In this document: in pieces, positions 15,703-23,659 of the stretch
How positions within the stretch are numbered: position 1 is the stretch's first letter
Layout of the letters: each line of letters opens with the position of its first letter
From: an uncultured Holophagaceae bacterium
GTDB lineage: Bacteria > Acidobacteriota > Holophagae > Holophagales > Holophagaceae
Assembly (NCBI GenBank): GCA_903927605.1
Contig: CAIYNT010000168.1
Location: 1-30,783 of the forward strand
Length of the DNA stretch: 30,783 nt
Direction of reading: 5' to 3'
Translations under genes and position numbers: made by a program
Notes under the pieces: model-generated
Told to the model about the DNA's origin: nothing
Seen by the model: the letters and a program-made list of their open reading frames with translations, nothing else
Databases searched by the model: none

Positions 15703-16899
15703 TCATGGCCCAGAGCTGAGTCGCGCCCTGCCCTGGACAATCACCCATACGAGCCCTCCACAGGCGCTCATGGAGGCTCCGACGGCCACCACACCCATCC
15801 ATCCGAAGTGGCTGAAGGCGGCGGCTGAGAACAGGGAGCCGGCCGCACCTCCAAGGAAGTAGCTGGTCATGTAGGCCGCCGTGAGGCGGTTCCTGGCCTC
15901 GGGGCGGATCCGATAGATGGCGGCCTGATTGCTGATGTGCACCCCTTGGACGGCCAGATCCAGGAGCAGTACGCCGATCAGGAAAGCCCCCAGGGAATAC
16001 TTGACCAAGGCCAGGAGTAGCCAGGAGCCCAGGAGGACCAGGAGCCCTCCTCCTGTGGCCCAGTCACCCTTCCCCCTGTCTGCGAGACGCCCCGCGCTGG
16101 AAGCCGCCAGGGCCCCAGCCACACCCACCAGACCGAACAGACCGATGGTGCTCGGTGACATCCAGTGCGGTGACCCCGCCAGCAGGAAGGCCATAGAGGT
16201 CCAGAACACACTGAAGGTCCCGAAGGTCGCCGCCCCGAGCAGGGCCCGGGTTTGCAGGATCGGTTCCGCTCGGAACAGCTCGAATATGGAAAGAAGCAGC
16301 CTGAAGTAAGACAGGTCCACAGGTTGATGGTGTCGAGGCAGGGCGCGCCGAAGCACCATCGTGGCCACCACCATCGCCCCCGCCCCGGTGTAGTAGACGA
16401 TGCGCCAACTCCCCAGCGAGGTCAGGGCCCCGGCCACCGTGCGGGCCAAGAGAATGCCCAGGAGCAGCCCGCTCATGACGGTACCCACCACCTTGCCCCG
16501 CTGCTCCGGGGCCGCCAGAGTGGCCGCAAAAGGTACTAGAATCTGTGCCACCACCGAGAAGAGCCCGGTCAGGGCGGTCCCCACCAGCACCATGGTGAGG
16601 GTCGGGGCTAGGGCCGTGGTCAGCAGGCCTGCCGCCGAGAGGAGGGCCATGACCACGATCAGCCCCCGACGCTCGAACAGATCCCCCAGCGGCACGAGGA
16701 ACAGCAATCCGGCTGCATATCCAAGCTGGGCGGTGGTCACGATGATGCCGGCCTTGGCCGTGGACAACCAAAGTTCCTTGGCCATGGTGGGAAGCAGGGG
16801 CTGAGCGAAATAATTGCTTGCCACCGCCAGCCCCGTGGCCGCGGCCATGATCAGGACCAGCAGGGGGGAAAGTTCTTTGGGGTCGGAAGGGGATACCAT
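15703..16899 (-). CDS. Major facilitator superfamily exporter
   Basis: This is a 398-residue membrane protein with about twelve hydrophobic helices in two halves. The loop after TM2 reads LVPLGDLFERRGL, the MFS motif between TM2 and TM3 with its Asp and following basic residues. NYFAQPLLPTMAKEL in TM1 and its loop resembles YdhP/AraJ-type drug and sugar efflux proteins. The frame stays open far upstream because it runs antisense to nothing and overlaps the dehydrogenase gene in another frame. The ATG at 16899 is the only start that gives a normal MFS N terminus (MVSPSDPKEL), although its ribosome-binding site is poor. It follows the dehydrogenase gene by 80 bases and may be the last gene of that operon, exporting a product or intermediate; that is inference. 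Confidence 0.85.
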   Translation of the reverse strand: MVSPSDPKELSPLLVLIMAAATGLAVASNYFAQPLLPTMAKELWLSTAKAGIIVTTAQLGYAAGLLFLVPLGDLFERRGLIVVMALLSAAGLLTTALAPTLTMVLVGTALTGLFSVVAQILVPFAATLAAPEQRGKVVGTVMSGLLLGILLARTVAGALTSLGSWRIVYYTGAGAMVVATMVLRRALPRHHQPVDLSYFRLLLSIFELFRAEPILQTRALLGAATFGTFSVFWTSMAFLLAGSPHWMSPSTIGLFGLVGVAGALAASSAGRLADRGKGDWATGGGLLVLLGSWLLLALVKYSLGAFLIGVLLLDLAVQGVHISNQAAIYRIRPEARNRLTAAYMTSYFLGGAAGSLFSAAAFSHFGWMGVVAVGASMSACGGLVWVIVQGRARLSSGP

Positions 16900-16979
16900 C
16901 CTGGAAAGACTCTCATTTTTTGCGACCCGTGTGGCGTTCTCCCTGCGAAGAAGTCCAGGTTTCTTGAGTGGGCTCGGCA

Positions 16980-17774
16980 CTACTTGGCAATACCCCTGGG
17001 GTAGCAGAGGCCGCCGGTGATTTCGATGGTGGTGGCATTGAGGGCTTCGTTCTGGACGCAGTAGGCGATCAGGGAGGCGATCTCCTCGGGCGCCACCAGC
17101 CGACCCAGGTGCACGTCCTCGAGGATGGCCTTGAGGGCGTCCTGGTTCATCCCGGTCAGCATGGGCGTCGCGGTGTAGCCGGGTGCGATGGCCACGCACC
17201 GGATGTTGCGGATGCCCCGCATCAGGAACTCGCCCACGATGATCTTCGGCATCAGGGCATCGGCCACCTTGGCCGAGGAATAGTTGATCTGCCCCACCTG
17301 ACCGCACTTGTTCACGGAGGAGATCGGCACCAGCAGGCCTTCCCAGCCACCGTTCACCATGGCCTCCGCCGCATCCCTCATGGTGAGGAAGGTGCCCGAG
17401 AGGTTGGTGTCGATCACCGCCTGCCACTTGTCGAAGCCCAGTTTCCTGGAGACCTTGCCCGTCTCCTTGTCCAGGCTCAGCATCGTCCCATCCCGGATGA
17501 TCCCCGCGCTCGAGACGGCGATGTTCAGCTTGCCGAAGGCTTCGATCGTCCCCTTGATGAACCGGGCGGTGTCGGCTTCGCTGGTGACGTTGGCCTGGAT
17601 GCCGATGGCCTCGCCCCCCAGTTCCTTGATCTCCTTGACCACCCGGTCGAGGTTCTTCTGCACCATGTCGACCACGGCCACCTTGGCGCCACACTTGGCA
17701 AAGTACTTCGCCACGGCTTCCCCGATGCCATTGCCGCCACCCGTTACGAGAGCCACGCTTCCTTTGATTTCCAT
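16980..17774 (-). CDS. Short-chain dehydrogenase/reductase (NAD-type, 3-hydroxyacyl class)
   Basis: This 264-residue classical SDR has the Rossmann motif TGGGNGIG (11-18) and Asp36 at the end of strand 2 (VAVVD), which favours NAD(H). The catalytic set is Asn124 (DTNLSG), Ser152/153 (ISSVNK), Tyr165 and Lys169 (YSSAK). The usual NNAG turn is SSAG here (88-91). A short insertion (DKETGKVSRKLG) precedes the active-site helix, as in some FabG-like enzymes of ketone and acyl-CoA metabolism. AAGGAA six bases upstream fixes the start. It sits 60 bases after the 105-residue gene and next to a thiolase, which suggests oxidation of a 3-hydroxyacyl compound to the 3-keto form before thiolysis. The exact substrate is unknown. 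Confidence 0.88.
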   Translation of the reverse strand: MEIKGSVALVTGGGNGIGEAVAKYFAKCGAKVAVVDMVQKNLDRVVKEIKELGGEAIGIQANVTSEADTARFIKGTIEAFGKLNIAVSSAGIIRDGTMLSLDKETGKVSRKLGFDKWQAVIDTNLSGTFLTMRDAAEAMVNGGWEGLLVPISSVNKCGQVGQINYSSAKVADALMPKIIVGEFLMRGIRNIRCVAIAPGYTATPMLTGMNQDALKAILEDVHLGRLVAPEEIASLIAYCVQNEALNATTIEITGGLCYPRGIAK

Positions 17775-17834
17775 GATTGGTTCCTTTGGTTTGGATCGTT
17801 AGTCAGAGGTCATTTGGGCATCCGCTCCCGCAGC

Positions 17835-18152
17835 TCAAAGCTGCCTGGGACACGAGACGCTGTCCTTGTTCCAGTAGATGAAGTTGGGATGGGTGACATC
17901 CGGACCGACGATCTTCAGATCGCCGATGGTGTTCGGATGGCTCACATCCGGACCCACGGACTTGATCCCCACCGGGAAGATGGTCTTGATCAGCGCCAGC
18001 GCCCGAGCCTCTGCTTCGCTCTCGGGCAGGCCGGCGAAGAGTCCAGTGCCTGCCACAGCGCTCGTTCCGTTCGGCAGGGCATAGGTGAGGTCCCAGCGTT
18101 CGCCTCGCGGTTCCACCGAGAACTGCATGTCGTTGTACAAAATAGTTCGCAT
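17835..18152 (-). CDS. Unrecognised 105-residue protein with duplicated GPDV(S/T)HPN motif
   Basis: I do not recognise this family. The protein is soluble, without signal peptide or membrane helix. Its first half (about 1-62) looks like a small alpha/beta domain (ILYNDMQFSVEPRG, then LPESEAEARALALIKTIFP). The second half carries two copies of a motif, VGPDVSHPN and VGPDVTHPN, 16 residues apart, followed by FIYWNKDSVSCP. The Asp, His and Cys residues could bind metal, but nothing proves it. AAGGA before the ATG and close spacing to the thiolase (29 bases) and the dehydrogenase (60 bases) mark it as a true operon member. SCP2-type thiolases often work with a small DUF35 zinc-ribbon partner. None is present in the window, and this protein occupies the place where one would be expected, though it lacks the CxxC ribbon pattern. 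Confidence 0.75.
   Translation of the reverse strand: MRTILYNDMQFSVEPRGERWDLTYALPNGTSAVAGTGLFAGLPESEAEARALALIKTIFPVGIKSVGPDVSHPNTIGDLKIVGPDVTHPNFIYWNKDSVSCPRQL
17884..17963. repeat. Imperfect direct repeat inside the 105-residue gene
   Basis: Two copies of about 32 bases begin at 17884 and 17932, differing at only about six positions and sharing the core ACATCCGGACC. The 48-base period equals 16 codons, so the duplication is in frame and encodes the two GPDV(S/T)HPN motifs. It looks like an internal tandem duplication kept at the protein level. Confidence 0.7.
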
Positions 18153-18181
18153 ATTCGTCCTTTCCGCAACCGAGGCCGCAA

Positions 18182-19423
18182 CTACAGTTTTTTCAGGACG
18201 GTGACGCAGTTGGTGACGGCTGAGCCGCCGACGTTGAAGGTCACGCCGATGTCGGCCTTCTTCGCCTTCACGCCGATGGCTTCCCCGATCAGCTGCTTGT
18301 AGATCAGGGCATGCATGGAGGCACCCGTCGCCCCCACGGGGTGGCCCTTGGATTTCAGGCCGCCGGAGAGGTTGATGGCGACCTTGTCATCCCGTGTGAA
18401 GCGCCCCTCCAGGTAGTCGTAGCCGCCGCGGCCATCCTTGGAGAACCCGAGGGCCTCGGTGGACAGGATCTGGTTGATGGTGAAGCAGTCGTGCACTTCG
18501 GCCAGGTCGACATCGGCTGCCGTGATCCCGGCCTCCTTGAAAGACTTGGCGATGGCATCCTTGCCCGCCATCAGATCGTACATGTTGGGGCGCACGTTCT
18601 CCGGCAGGCGCTCGACCGAGTGCCCGATGCCCGCGATCTCCACGGCGCGCTGCTTGTTGCTGACGTTCGAGGTCAGGGTGATGACCACTGCCGCTGCGCC
18701 GTCCGTCACCAACGAGCAGTCGTGCAGCCGCAGGGGTGCCGCGATCATCATGTTCTTGCACTTGCCCTTGGCATCCAGCTCGTTGAGCTTCATGATCTCC
18801 TCAACGGAGGCTGGGCCGTTCTTCACGTGGGCCAGTGGGTTCTCTGCGCCGTTCTTGTAGCATAGCGCCCCGGCCGTCCACAGCATCTGCTCGAACGCCT
18901 CGTTGGGGATCTGGTAGTGCGCCTGGTAGCCCTTCGCATACTCCGCGAACAGCATCGGGAACGACATGCCCCGGGAACCCTCACTCGGCCAGTGCGACGA
19001 ACAGGCCAGCACATGCGTCATCTGCGGCGTCGGCAGCAGGTTCATCTTCTCCACGCCGATCACCAGGACATGCCTCGCCCGCCCCGCCTCGACGGCATAG
19101 ACCCCCTGGTAGAGGGCCACCGAACCCGAGGCGCAGGCACACTCGCACCGCGTCATGGGCTTGAAACGCAGGCTCGGATCGATCTCCGCCGCCAGCGGCG
19201 CCACATGCTCCTGGTTGATGAAGGACCCTGGCGAACACGACCCCACATACACCGCGTCGATGTCCTTCGCCTCCAGACCCGCATCCGCAATCGCCCCCCG
19301 ACCCGCCTCCACCAGCAGGTCGTAATAGGTCCTGGTGTCCGTCACCAAACCCGTCGCCTTGTCCTTCTTTACGAACGCTCCGAACTCTGTGTTGTACGCT
19401 CCAATGATGCTCGCTTTGCTCAT
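18182..19423 (-). CDS. SCP2-type thiolase / acetyl-CoA acetyltransferase
   Basis: This 413-residue thiolase-fold enzyme cleaves 3-ketoacyl-CoA with CoA, or condenses acyl-CoAs. The nucleophile is Cys97 in CACASGS, the general-base region is EVHDCF with His311, and the C-terminal motif is GGLKSKGHPVGATG with His361. The HDCF and SKGHP forms place it with SCP2/archaeal-type thiolases such as BbsB rather than with FadA. AAGGAT six bases upstream supports the ATG. It heads the thiolase-105aa-SDR run and has a 64-base gap to the gene before it, with a small palindrome in that gap. Partner DUF35 proteins are usual for this group and none is seen here. I am sure of the family and unsure of the substrate. 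Confidence 0.9.
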   Translation of the reverse strand: MSKASIIGAYNTEFGAFVKKDKATGLVTDTRTYYDLLVEAGRGAIADAGLEAKDIDAVYVGSCSPGSFINQEHVAPLAAEIDPSLRFKPMTRCECACASGSVALYQGVYAVEAGRARHVLVIGVEKMNLLPTPQMTHVLACSSHWPSEGSRGMSFPMLFAEYAKGYQAHYQIPNEAFEQMLWTAGALCYKNGAENPLAHVKNGPASVEEIMKLNELDAKGKCKNMMIAAPLRLHDCSLVTDGAAAVVITLTSNVSNKQRAVEIAGIGHSVERLPENVRPNMYDLMAGKDAIAKSFKEAGITAADVDLAEVHDCFTINQILSTEALGFSKDGRGGYDYLEGRFTRDDKVAINLSGGLKSKGHPVGATGASMHALIYKQLIGEAIGVKAKKADIGVTFNVGGSAVTNCVTVLKKL

Positions 19424-19452
19424 GTCTTGATCCTTTCAGAATGGAGGCGGCG

Positions 19453-19468
19453 GTCTTCGAGCGAAGAC
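19453..19468. promoter_or_regulatory. Palindrome between SHOCT-tail gene and thiolase gene
   Basis: GTCTTC-GAGC-GAAGAC forms a 6-bp hairpin about 30 bases before the thiolase start and 20 bases after the preceding stop. There is no T-run, so an operator or a processing/attenuation hairpin is as likely as a terminator. Confidence 0.35.
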
Positions 19469-19487
19469 TTTGGTCTGAACTCTCTGT

Positions 19488-20225
19488 TCACAAGTTCTTA
19501 AGCAGTTCCTGCTTTTTCTTCGTGTAGTCCTCATCTGTGATGAGGTTCTGATCTCGGAGCCGTTTGAGACTGCGCAGGCGGTCCTCCAGGCTCGCAGGTG
19601 GAACAGGTGGCGACGGGGAGAGTGGTTGAGCCAGGACGACCGGTGTCCTGGCCGCCAAGGGCAGGATGATCCAGTCCGGCCGACGCGACTCGGCTCCCTG
19701 GGCCTTCAGCACAACGGTGCCGGGCGTGGTGCGGGAACCGCACTCGACCTTGGGCATCCTGAACTCGAGGTAGTACAGTTCTGCAAAATTCAGGCGGGCA
19801 TCGTGAGCGATGAGGTTGAGCTTGCCCCCCTCGACGAAAACCCTTGCCGTCACGGTCGGGGACTGGCTGAGAATGCCCTGACCTCTTTTCGTGGTGCTTA
19901 GCAGTTCCAGATCCTCACCTGGTTCCGCCAGGGCGAGGGCTTCGGACATGGCCTTGCCAAGGCTGACTGTCTCGGCTGGTTCAAAGAGGGGTTCCTCTTT
20001 GGATCCGGAAACGAATTGGACCGTGCCGAGAGCCCGCGCCAGCGTCGCGGCGTCCACTTGCAGTGGGTGGCCGTTGGAGGGCGCTCCCTTTTCTGCAGGA
20101 ATGCACTTGATCCAGCTGAACGGTGCGATTCCCCATGTGCGGCGCGTGCCGCCACCGCCCGCGAGGGCCGGCAGTGAACCAAAAACCAGCATCAGAGCCA
20201 AGGCGGCGGTGGGGAAGTGCCTCAT
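19488..20225 (-). CDS. Exported protein of unknown function with C-terminal SHOCT-like tail
   Basis: This 245-residue protein has a signal peptide (cleavage near LPALA-GG, about residue 22) and no further membrane helix, so a periplasmic location is likely. The middle part (about 45-175) is a beta-rich domain I do not recognise. The last 35 residues (LEDRLRSLKRLRDQNLITDEDYTKKKQELL) match the SHOCT helical-hairpin tail common at the ends of oligomeric bacterial proteins. A proline-rich linker (SPSPPVPPAS) separates the two. GGAGG six bases before the ATG supports the start. It is placed between the membrane-anchored hydrolase and the thiolase. Its job in the cluster is unknown. Confidence 0.8.
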   Translation of the reverse strand: MRHFPTAALALMLVFGSLPALAGGGGTRRTWGIAPFSWIKCIPAEKGAPSNGHPLQVDAATLARALGTVQFVSGSKEEPLFEPAETVSLGKAMSEALALAEPGEDLELLSTTKRGQGILSQSPTVTARVFVEGGKLNLIAHDARLNFAELYYLEFRMPKVECGSRTTPGTVVLKAQGAESRRPDWIILPLAARTPVVLAQPLSPSPPVPPASLEDRLRSLKRLRDQNLITDEDYTKKKQELLKNL

Positions 20226-20316
20226 CTATAGCCTCCATCGAGCCGTGGGGAAACTCTCTCGTAAGTAATGTAAGTGACATGAAAAGTGGCGGTGGTAGAC
20301 AACCCTGAAGCCTGGC

Positions 20317-21249
20317 TCATTGAGACCCCCTTCCGGGCATAGCCCCAGCAAGAGCCACGTCAAGAGCAGTCCTGAATCGACCCGGGGCCTCCTGCTGGGG
20401 AATGTGCCCGCAGCGCTCAATGGGGATCAGTTCGGCATCAGACAGGGCAGCGACCATGCGCTTGGCATACTCCATGGGGAACAACCCGTCGGAAACACCC
20501 CAGACCAGCTTGACCGGCATCCCGAGGGTCCGCAGCTGGTCTTCGGTGAGGAGCCATGCCTCCATGTCTGCCGCGGCGGCCAGCATGCGGGCCAAAGGGC
20601 TGCTTCCAGATCGCCGCGCCATGTCGTCGAGGACGTAGTCGGGAACGGCCGGGCTGCTCGCATCCATCAACTGGGCCATGGTTTCCCGCGTTTCCTCCCG
20701 CGTCTTGGGCATCAGGTTCACGCGCACGTTCCAACCACTCAGCGCCCCACCGTTGACGACGATCACTCGTTCCACCCAGTCGGAATGCCGGTGCGCCAGG
20801 AGCATGGCCATCCAGGCGCCGAGGGAGTTGCCCACGAGGGTCACCCGGCGCCCCTGGGCCTGACGCTCGATCACCGCCTCTAGCCCCCCGTAGATTTCGG
20901 AGGTCTGGATGGGACCCGTCCTGGGCGCACTCTCCCCGTGTCCGGCGAGGTCGGGGATGATGAGAGTGTAGCGATCAACCAAGGAGGGGGCCACCCGGGC
21001 CCAGGTTCCCGCCTGGTGTGTGACCCCGTGCAGGAGCACCAGCACCGGGCCCGCTCCACCCACGAAGACCGTCTGGGGGCCCACGGGCGTCTGGACCATG
21101 ACCTTCTTCAGTCCGGCCCTGAGCAGCGACCGGCGTGTCCTCCAGGCCCATACCTCAAGGGGCCGCTTGACGAGAATCCACCCCACTAGGAGACACCCGG
21201 CAACAAAGATCGCCAACACCAGGTATCCCACGATCCACCCTTTCGTCAT
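20317..21249 (-). CDS. Membrane-anchored alpha/beta hydrolase
   Basis: This 310-residue hydrolase has an N-terminal hydrophobic segment (about 6-27) followed by an alpha/beta-hydrolase domain. The oxyanion region is LLHGVTHQAGTW, the nucleophile is Ser142 in GNSLGA, the acid is Asp in GVSDGLFP, and the histidine is in RCGHIPQQE near the C terminus. The anchor contains VAGC (16-19), which fits a lipobox, but hydrophobic residues continue past the Cys, so a plain transmembrane anchor is more likely. The catalytic domain would then face the periplasm or cytoplasm depending on orientation, which I cannot settle. It begins nine bases after the KAS III-like gene, so it is clearly in that operon. 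Ester or thioester hydrolysis is the expected chemistry. Confidence 0.85.
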   Translation of the reverse strand: MTKGWIVGYLVLAIFVAGCLLVGWILVKRPLEVWAWRTRRSLLRAGLKKVMVQTPVGPQTVFVGGAGPVLVLLHGVTHQAGTWARVAPSLVDRYTLIIPDLAGHGESAPRTGPIQTSEIYGGLEAVIERQAQGRRVTLVGNSLGAWMAMLLAHRHSDWVERVIVVNGGALSGWNVRVNLMPKTREETRETMAQLMDASSPAVPDYVLDDMARRSGSSPLARMLAAAADMEAWLLTEDQLRTLGMPVKLVWGVSDGLFPMEYAKRMVAALSDAELIPIERCGHIPQQEAPGRFRTALDVALAGAMPGRGSQ

Positions 21250-21258
21250 GCGGCCGCC

Positions 21259-22272
21259 TCACTCAGAATAGGGACCCCATTGGATGACCGTGGCGGCCCA
21301 GACGAAGCCGAGGCCGGCACCCACAAACACAATGCGTGATCCGTCCCGGATCTTCCCGTCCCGGAGCCCCAGCTCCAGGGAGATGACCTGGTCGTTCTGG
21401 CCGAGGTGGCCGTATTCGTCGAGGTAGGTGCTCTGCTCAGGCCGGAGGCCGAGCTCGGCCAGAACCGCATCATGGGCGCTGCGCTTGAAGTGGAGGATGG
21501 CGAGGTAGTCGAGTCCGCTCTCCGGCAAGCCCGAGAATCTCAGCGCCTCGCGGATCACCGCGTAGAAGTTCGGCATCGTGACCTCGCCGAGCTTCTTCTT
21601 GAAGGCCTCTTCGTCAGGCACGATGAAGTGGGCGCGGGCCACATCCGTCGGTGCGGGGGGCCAGGCCTTGGAGCCCAGCGTCGGCACAATGCACATCTCG
21701 GACAGGGACCCATCGCCCCGGAAGGCCGAGGCAAGGACCGCGTTCCTGCCCGCGTTTTTCTTCAGCACGAGGGCCGAGCCTCCGGAACCGATGTCCAACA
21801 TGAACCGGGTCGCGGGAACCGAGAGATCAATGAGGTCGTTGTTCCGGTAACCCGAGACGAGGAGGACGGTATTGAGCTCTGCGTGGGTCACGAGCAGTGA
21901 CTTGGCAATGTCGAGGGCTGCCATCATCGAGCCGCACATGGCCTCCATGTCGAAGCTCCAGGCCTGCTTCGCGCCGATCTGGTCGGCTACGTAGAGGCCC
22001 GCAAGCCAGCAGGGATAGTCCTTGTGCTGGGCGCCGCACCAGATCACCAAATCGACGGCCCCACCTTCGATTCCCGCGGTGGCAAGAGCCTTGCGGGCGG
22101 CAGCCAAGCCCATGAACGCAGTCGTTTCTCCAGGTCCCGCGATGGTCTTGCCCTTGACGCCGAATTTCAGGGCGATGATGTCCTCGGGGATTCCGGTCGC
22201 AGCGGCGAGGTCCGCGGCCATCATCTTGCCGGAGGGAAGCCAGCTTCCGTACCCGATGATGCCTACGTGCAT
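21259..22272 (-). CDS. KAS III-like (FabH-family) condensing enzyme
   Basis: This 337-residue thiolase-fold protein has the FabH layout. It has an N-terminal GIIGYGSWLPS, nucleophile Cys113 (EAMCGSMM), His261 in the position of the FabH HQAN motif (here LHFKR), and a C-terminal GAGLGFVWAATVIQW close to the usual GxGxGxxWGA. The third catalytic position, Asn in YGNTS of FabH, reads YGHLGQND here, with His289 in its place. The residue set is therefore Cys-His-His, more like KAS I/II. It may condense or cleave acyl-CoAs outside fatty-acid synthesis, as its catabolic neighbours suggest. It lies 43 bases after the CoA-transferase gene and nine before the anchored hydrolase. Confidence 0.82.
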   Translation of the reverse strand: MHVGIIGYGSWLPSGKMMAADLAAATGIPEDIIALKFGVKGKTIAGPGETTAFMGLAAARKALATAGIEGGAVDLVIWCGAQHKDYPCWLAGLYVADQIGAKQAWSFDMEAMCGSMMAALDIAKSLLVTHAELNTVLLVSGYRNNDLIDLSVPATRFMLDIGSGGSALVLKKNAGRNAVLASAFRGDGSLSEMCIVPTLGSKAWPPAPTDVARAHFIVPDEEAFKKKLGEVTMPNFYAVIREALRFSGLPESGLDYLAILHFKRSAHDAVLAELGLRPEQSTYLDEYGHLGQNDQVISLELGLRDGKIRDGSRIVFVGAGLGFVWAATVIQWGPYSE

Positions 22273-22315
22273 GGTATGCCCCCCAAAAAAGGTGTCCTGC
22301 GGTGGAACAGCTAGA

Positions 22316-23623
22316 TCAGAGGTAGCCGAGCTTTATGGCCTGCTCTTTGAGTTCAGAACGGAAGTCGGGATGGGCGATGTTGATGAGTTCCTGGGTCCGC
22401 TCTCGTACCGTCCTGCCCCGCAGACGGGCGACGCCCTGCTCGGTGACCACGTGGTCCACATGGGACCGGTGCAGGGTCACGGCCGAGCCCTCGGGGAGGG
22501 TGGGCGTGATTGTGGAAACCGTGCCGTTCTTGGCTGTGCTGTAGCAGGCGATGATGCTCTTGCCAAGGCCATCGAACCCATCCACGGCGCCCTGGGCCGT
22601 GTCGGACTGGCCACCCGTGCCTGAGTATTGGTTGGTGCCGATGGATTCGCTAGCCACCTGGCCGGTGAAGTCCACCGAGATGCAGGTGTTGATGGAGACC
22701 ATCTTCGAGTTCTGGCTGATTACCGCTGGATCATTGACCCAGCTGCCCCGCTGAAACTCGATGGCGACGTTGTCGTCCAGCCAATCGTAGAGCTTGCGCG
22801 AACCCATGGCGAAGGTCGCAATGAACTTGCCGCGCTTGAGCGACTTCCTGGTGTTGGTGATGACCCCCATCTCGTAGAGTTCCATCATGGAGTCGACGAG
22901 CATCTCCGTATGGACACCCAGGTCCTTCTTGCCCTTGAGCGCGAGGGCAGCAGCATTGGGGATGCCACCAATACCAAGTTGGATGGTGGACCCATCCTCG
23001 ACGAGATCGGCAATGTGGGCGCCGATGGCTAGATCGGTCTTGGAAGGCGTGGGCGATGGCAGCGTCGGAACCTCAATGTCGTTCTCGACGAAATAGTCCA
23101 CCTGGGAGACGTGAACCTGGGTGTCCCCCAAGGTCCGCGGAAGCCGGTGGTTGACCTCGAGCACGACGATCCTGGCCGCCTCGATGATTTCCTGTTCGTA
23201 GGTGACCCCGAGGGCCAGCGAAACGAATCCATGCTTATCCGGCGGGGTGCAGGTGCCGAAGAAAATGTCGGGCCGGCGGGCGTAGATCCGGTCCCTGGCG
23301 GCGCGGTGGAGCATGTTGGGCACATAGGTGACTGTGCCCACGCCGTTCTTGAGCGCCTCGCGGGAGCCGGGCGCGTGGAACCAGCTGGCGAGCTCGAAGT
23401 GCCCCTTCATCTCCCGTTTCATGTAGAAATCGTAGGGCTTGAGGGTGAGGACCGAGAAGACGCGCACGTTCTCCACGCGGTTGGCCACGATGTGGAAACG
23501 CGACATGCAGCCCTGGGGCTCGGAGGCGCACATGGCGACGATGACGTCGTTGTGGCTGCCGATGTGGGAGACAGCGTCATCAATGGTTACCAGCTTGCGC
23601 CGGTAGATGTCCTGGTGGTTCAT
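22316..23623 (-). CDS. Acetyl-CoA hydrolase/4-hydroxybutyrate-type CoA-transferase
   Basis: This 435-residue protein belongs to the family that moves CoA between acetyl-CoA and short carboxylic acids (4-hydroxybutyrate CoA-transferase, propionate/succinate CoA-transferases). The N-terminal half has FFGTCTPPDKHGFVSLALGV. The C-terminal half has GIGGIPNAA and HTEMLVDSM, in which Glu240 matches the catalytic glutamate that forms the glutamyl-CoA intermediate. Further on, STITPTLPEGSAVTLHRSHVDHVVTEQGVARLRG is the typical C-terminal signature. AGGAGG five bases before the ATG is a strong start. Its place between a soluble hydrolase and the KAS III-like gene suggests activation of an imported or hydrolysed acid to its CoA ester. 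Confidence 0.92.
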   Translation of the reverse strand: MNHQDIYRRKLVTIDDAVSHIGSHNDVIVAMCASEPQGCMSRFHIVANRVENVRVFSVLTLKPYDFYMKREMKGHFELASWFHAPGSREALKNGVGTVTYVPNMLHRAARDRIYARRPDIFFGTCTPPDKHGFVSLALGVTYEQEIIEAARIVVLEVNHRLPRTLGDTQVHVSQVDYFVENDIEVPTLPSPTPSKTDLAIGAHIADLVEDGSTIQLGIGGIPNAAALALKGKKDLGVHTEMLVDSMMELYEMGVITNTRKSLKRGKFIATFAMGSRKLYDWLDDNVAIEFQRGSWVNDPAVISQNSKMVSINTCISVDFTGQVASESIGTNQYSGTGGQSDTAQGAVDGFDGLGKSIIACYSTAKNGTVSTITPTLPEGSAVTLHRSHVDHVVTEQGVARLRGRTVRERTQELINIAHPDFRSELKEQAIKLGYL

Positions 23624-23659
23624 GGCGCCTCCTGAAATGAATCCGTGGCTCGCACCCGC

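Noticed and set aside
16900..17694. N-terminal extension of the MFS frame upstream of 16899
   Set aside because: This part reads through the SDR gene in another frame and gives a Gly/Arg/His-rich sequence unlike any transporter; the MFS protein starts at 16899.
17830..17844. GCAGCT-CAA-AGCTGC hairpin over the stop codon of the 105-residue gene
   Set aside because: It is a short stem inside the coding end with no T-run; possible chance symmetry and too weak to call a terminator.
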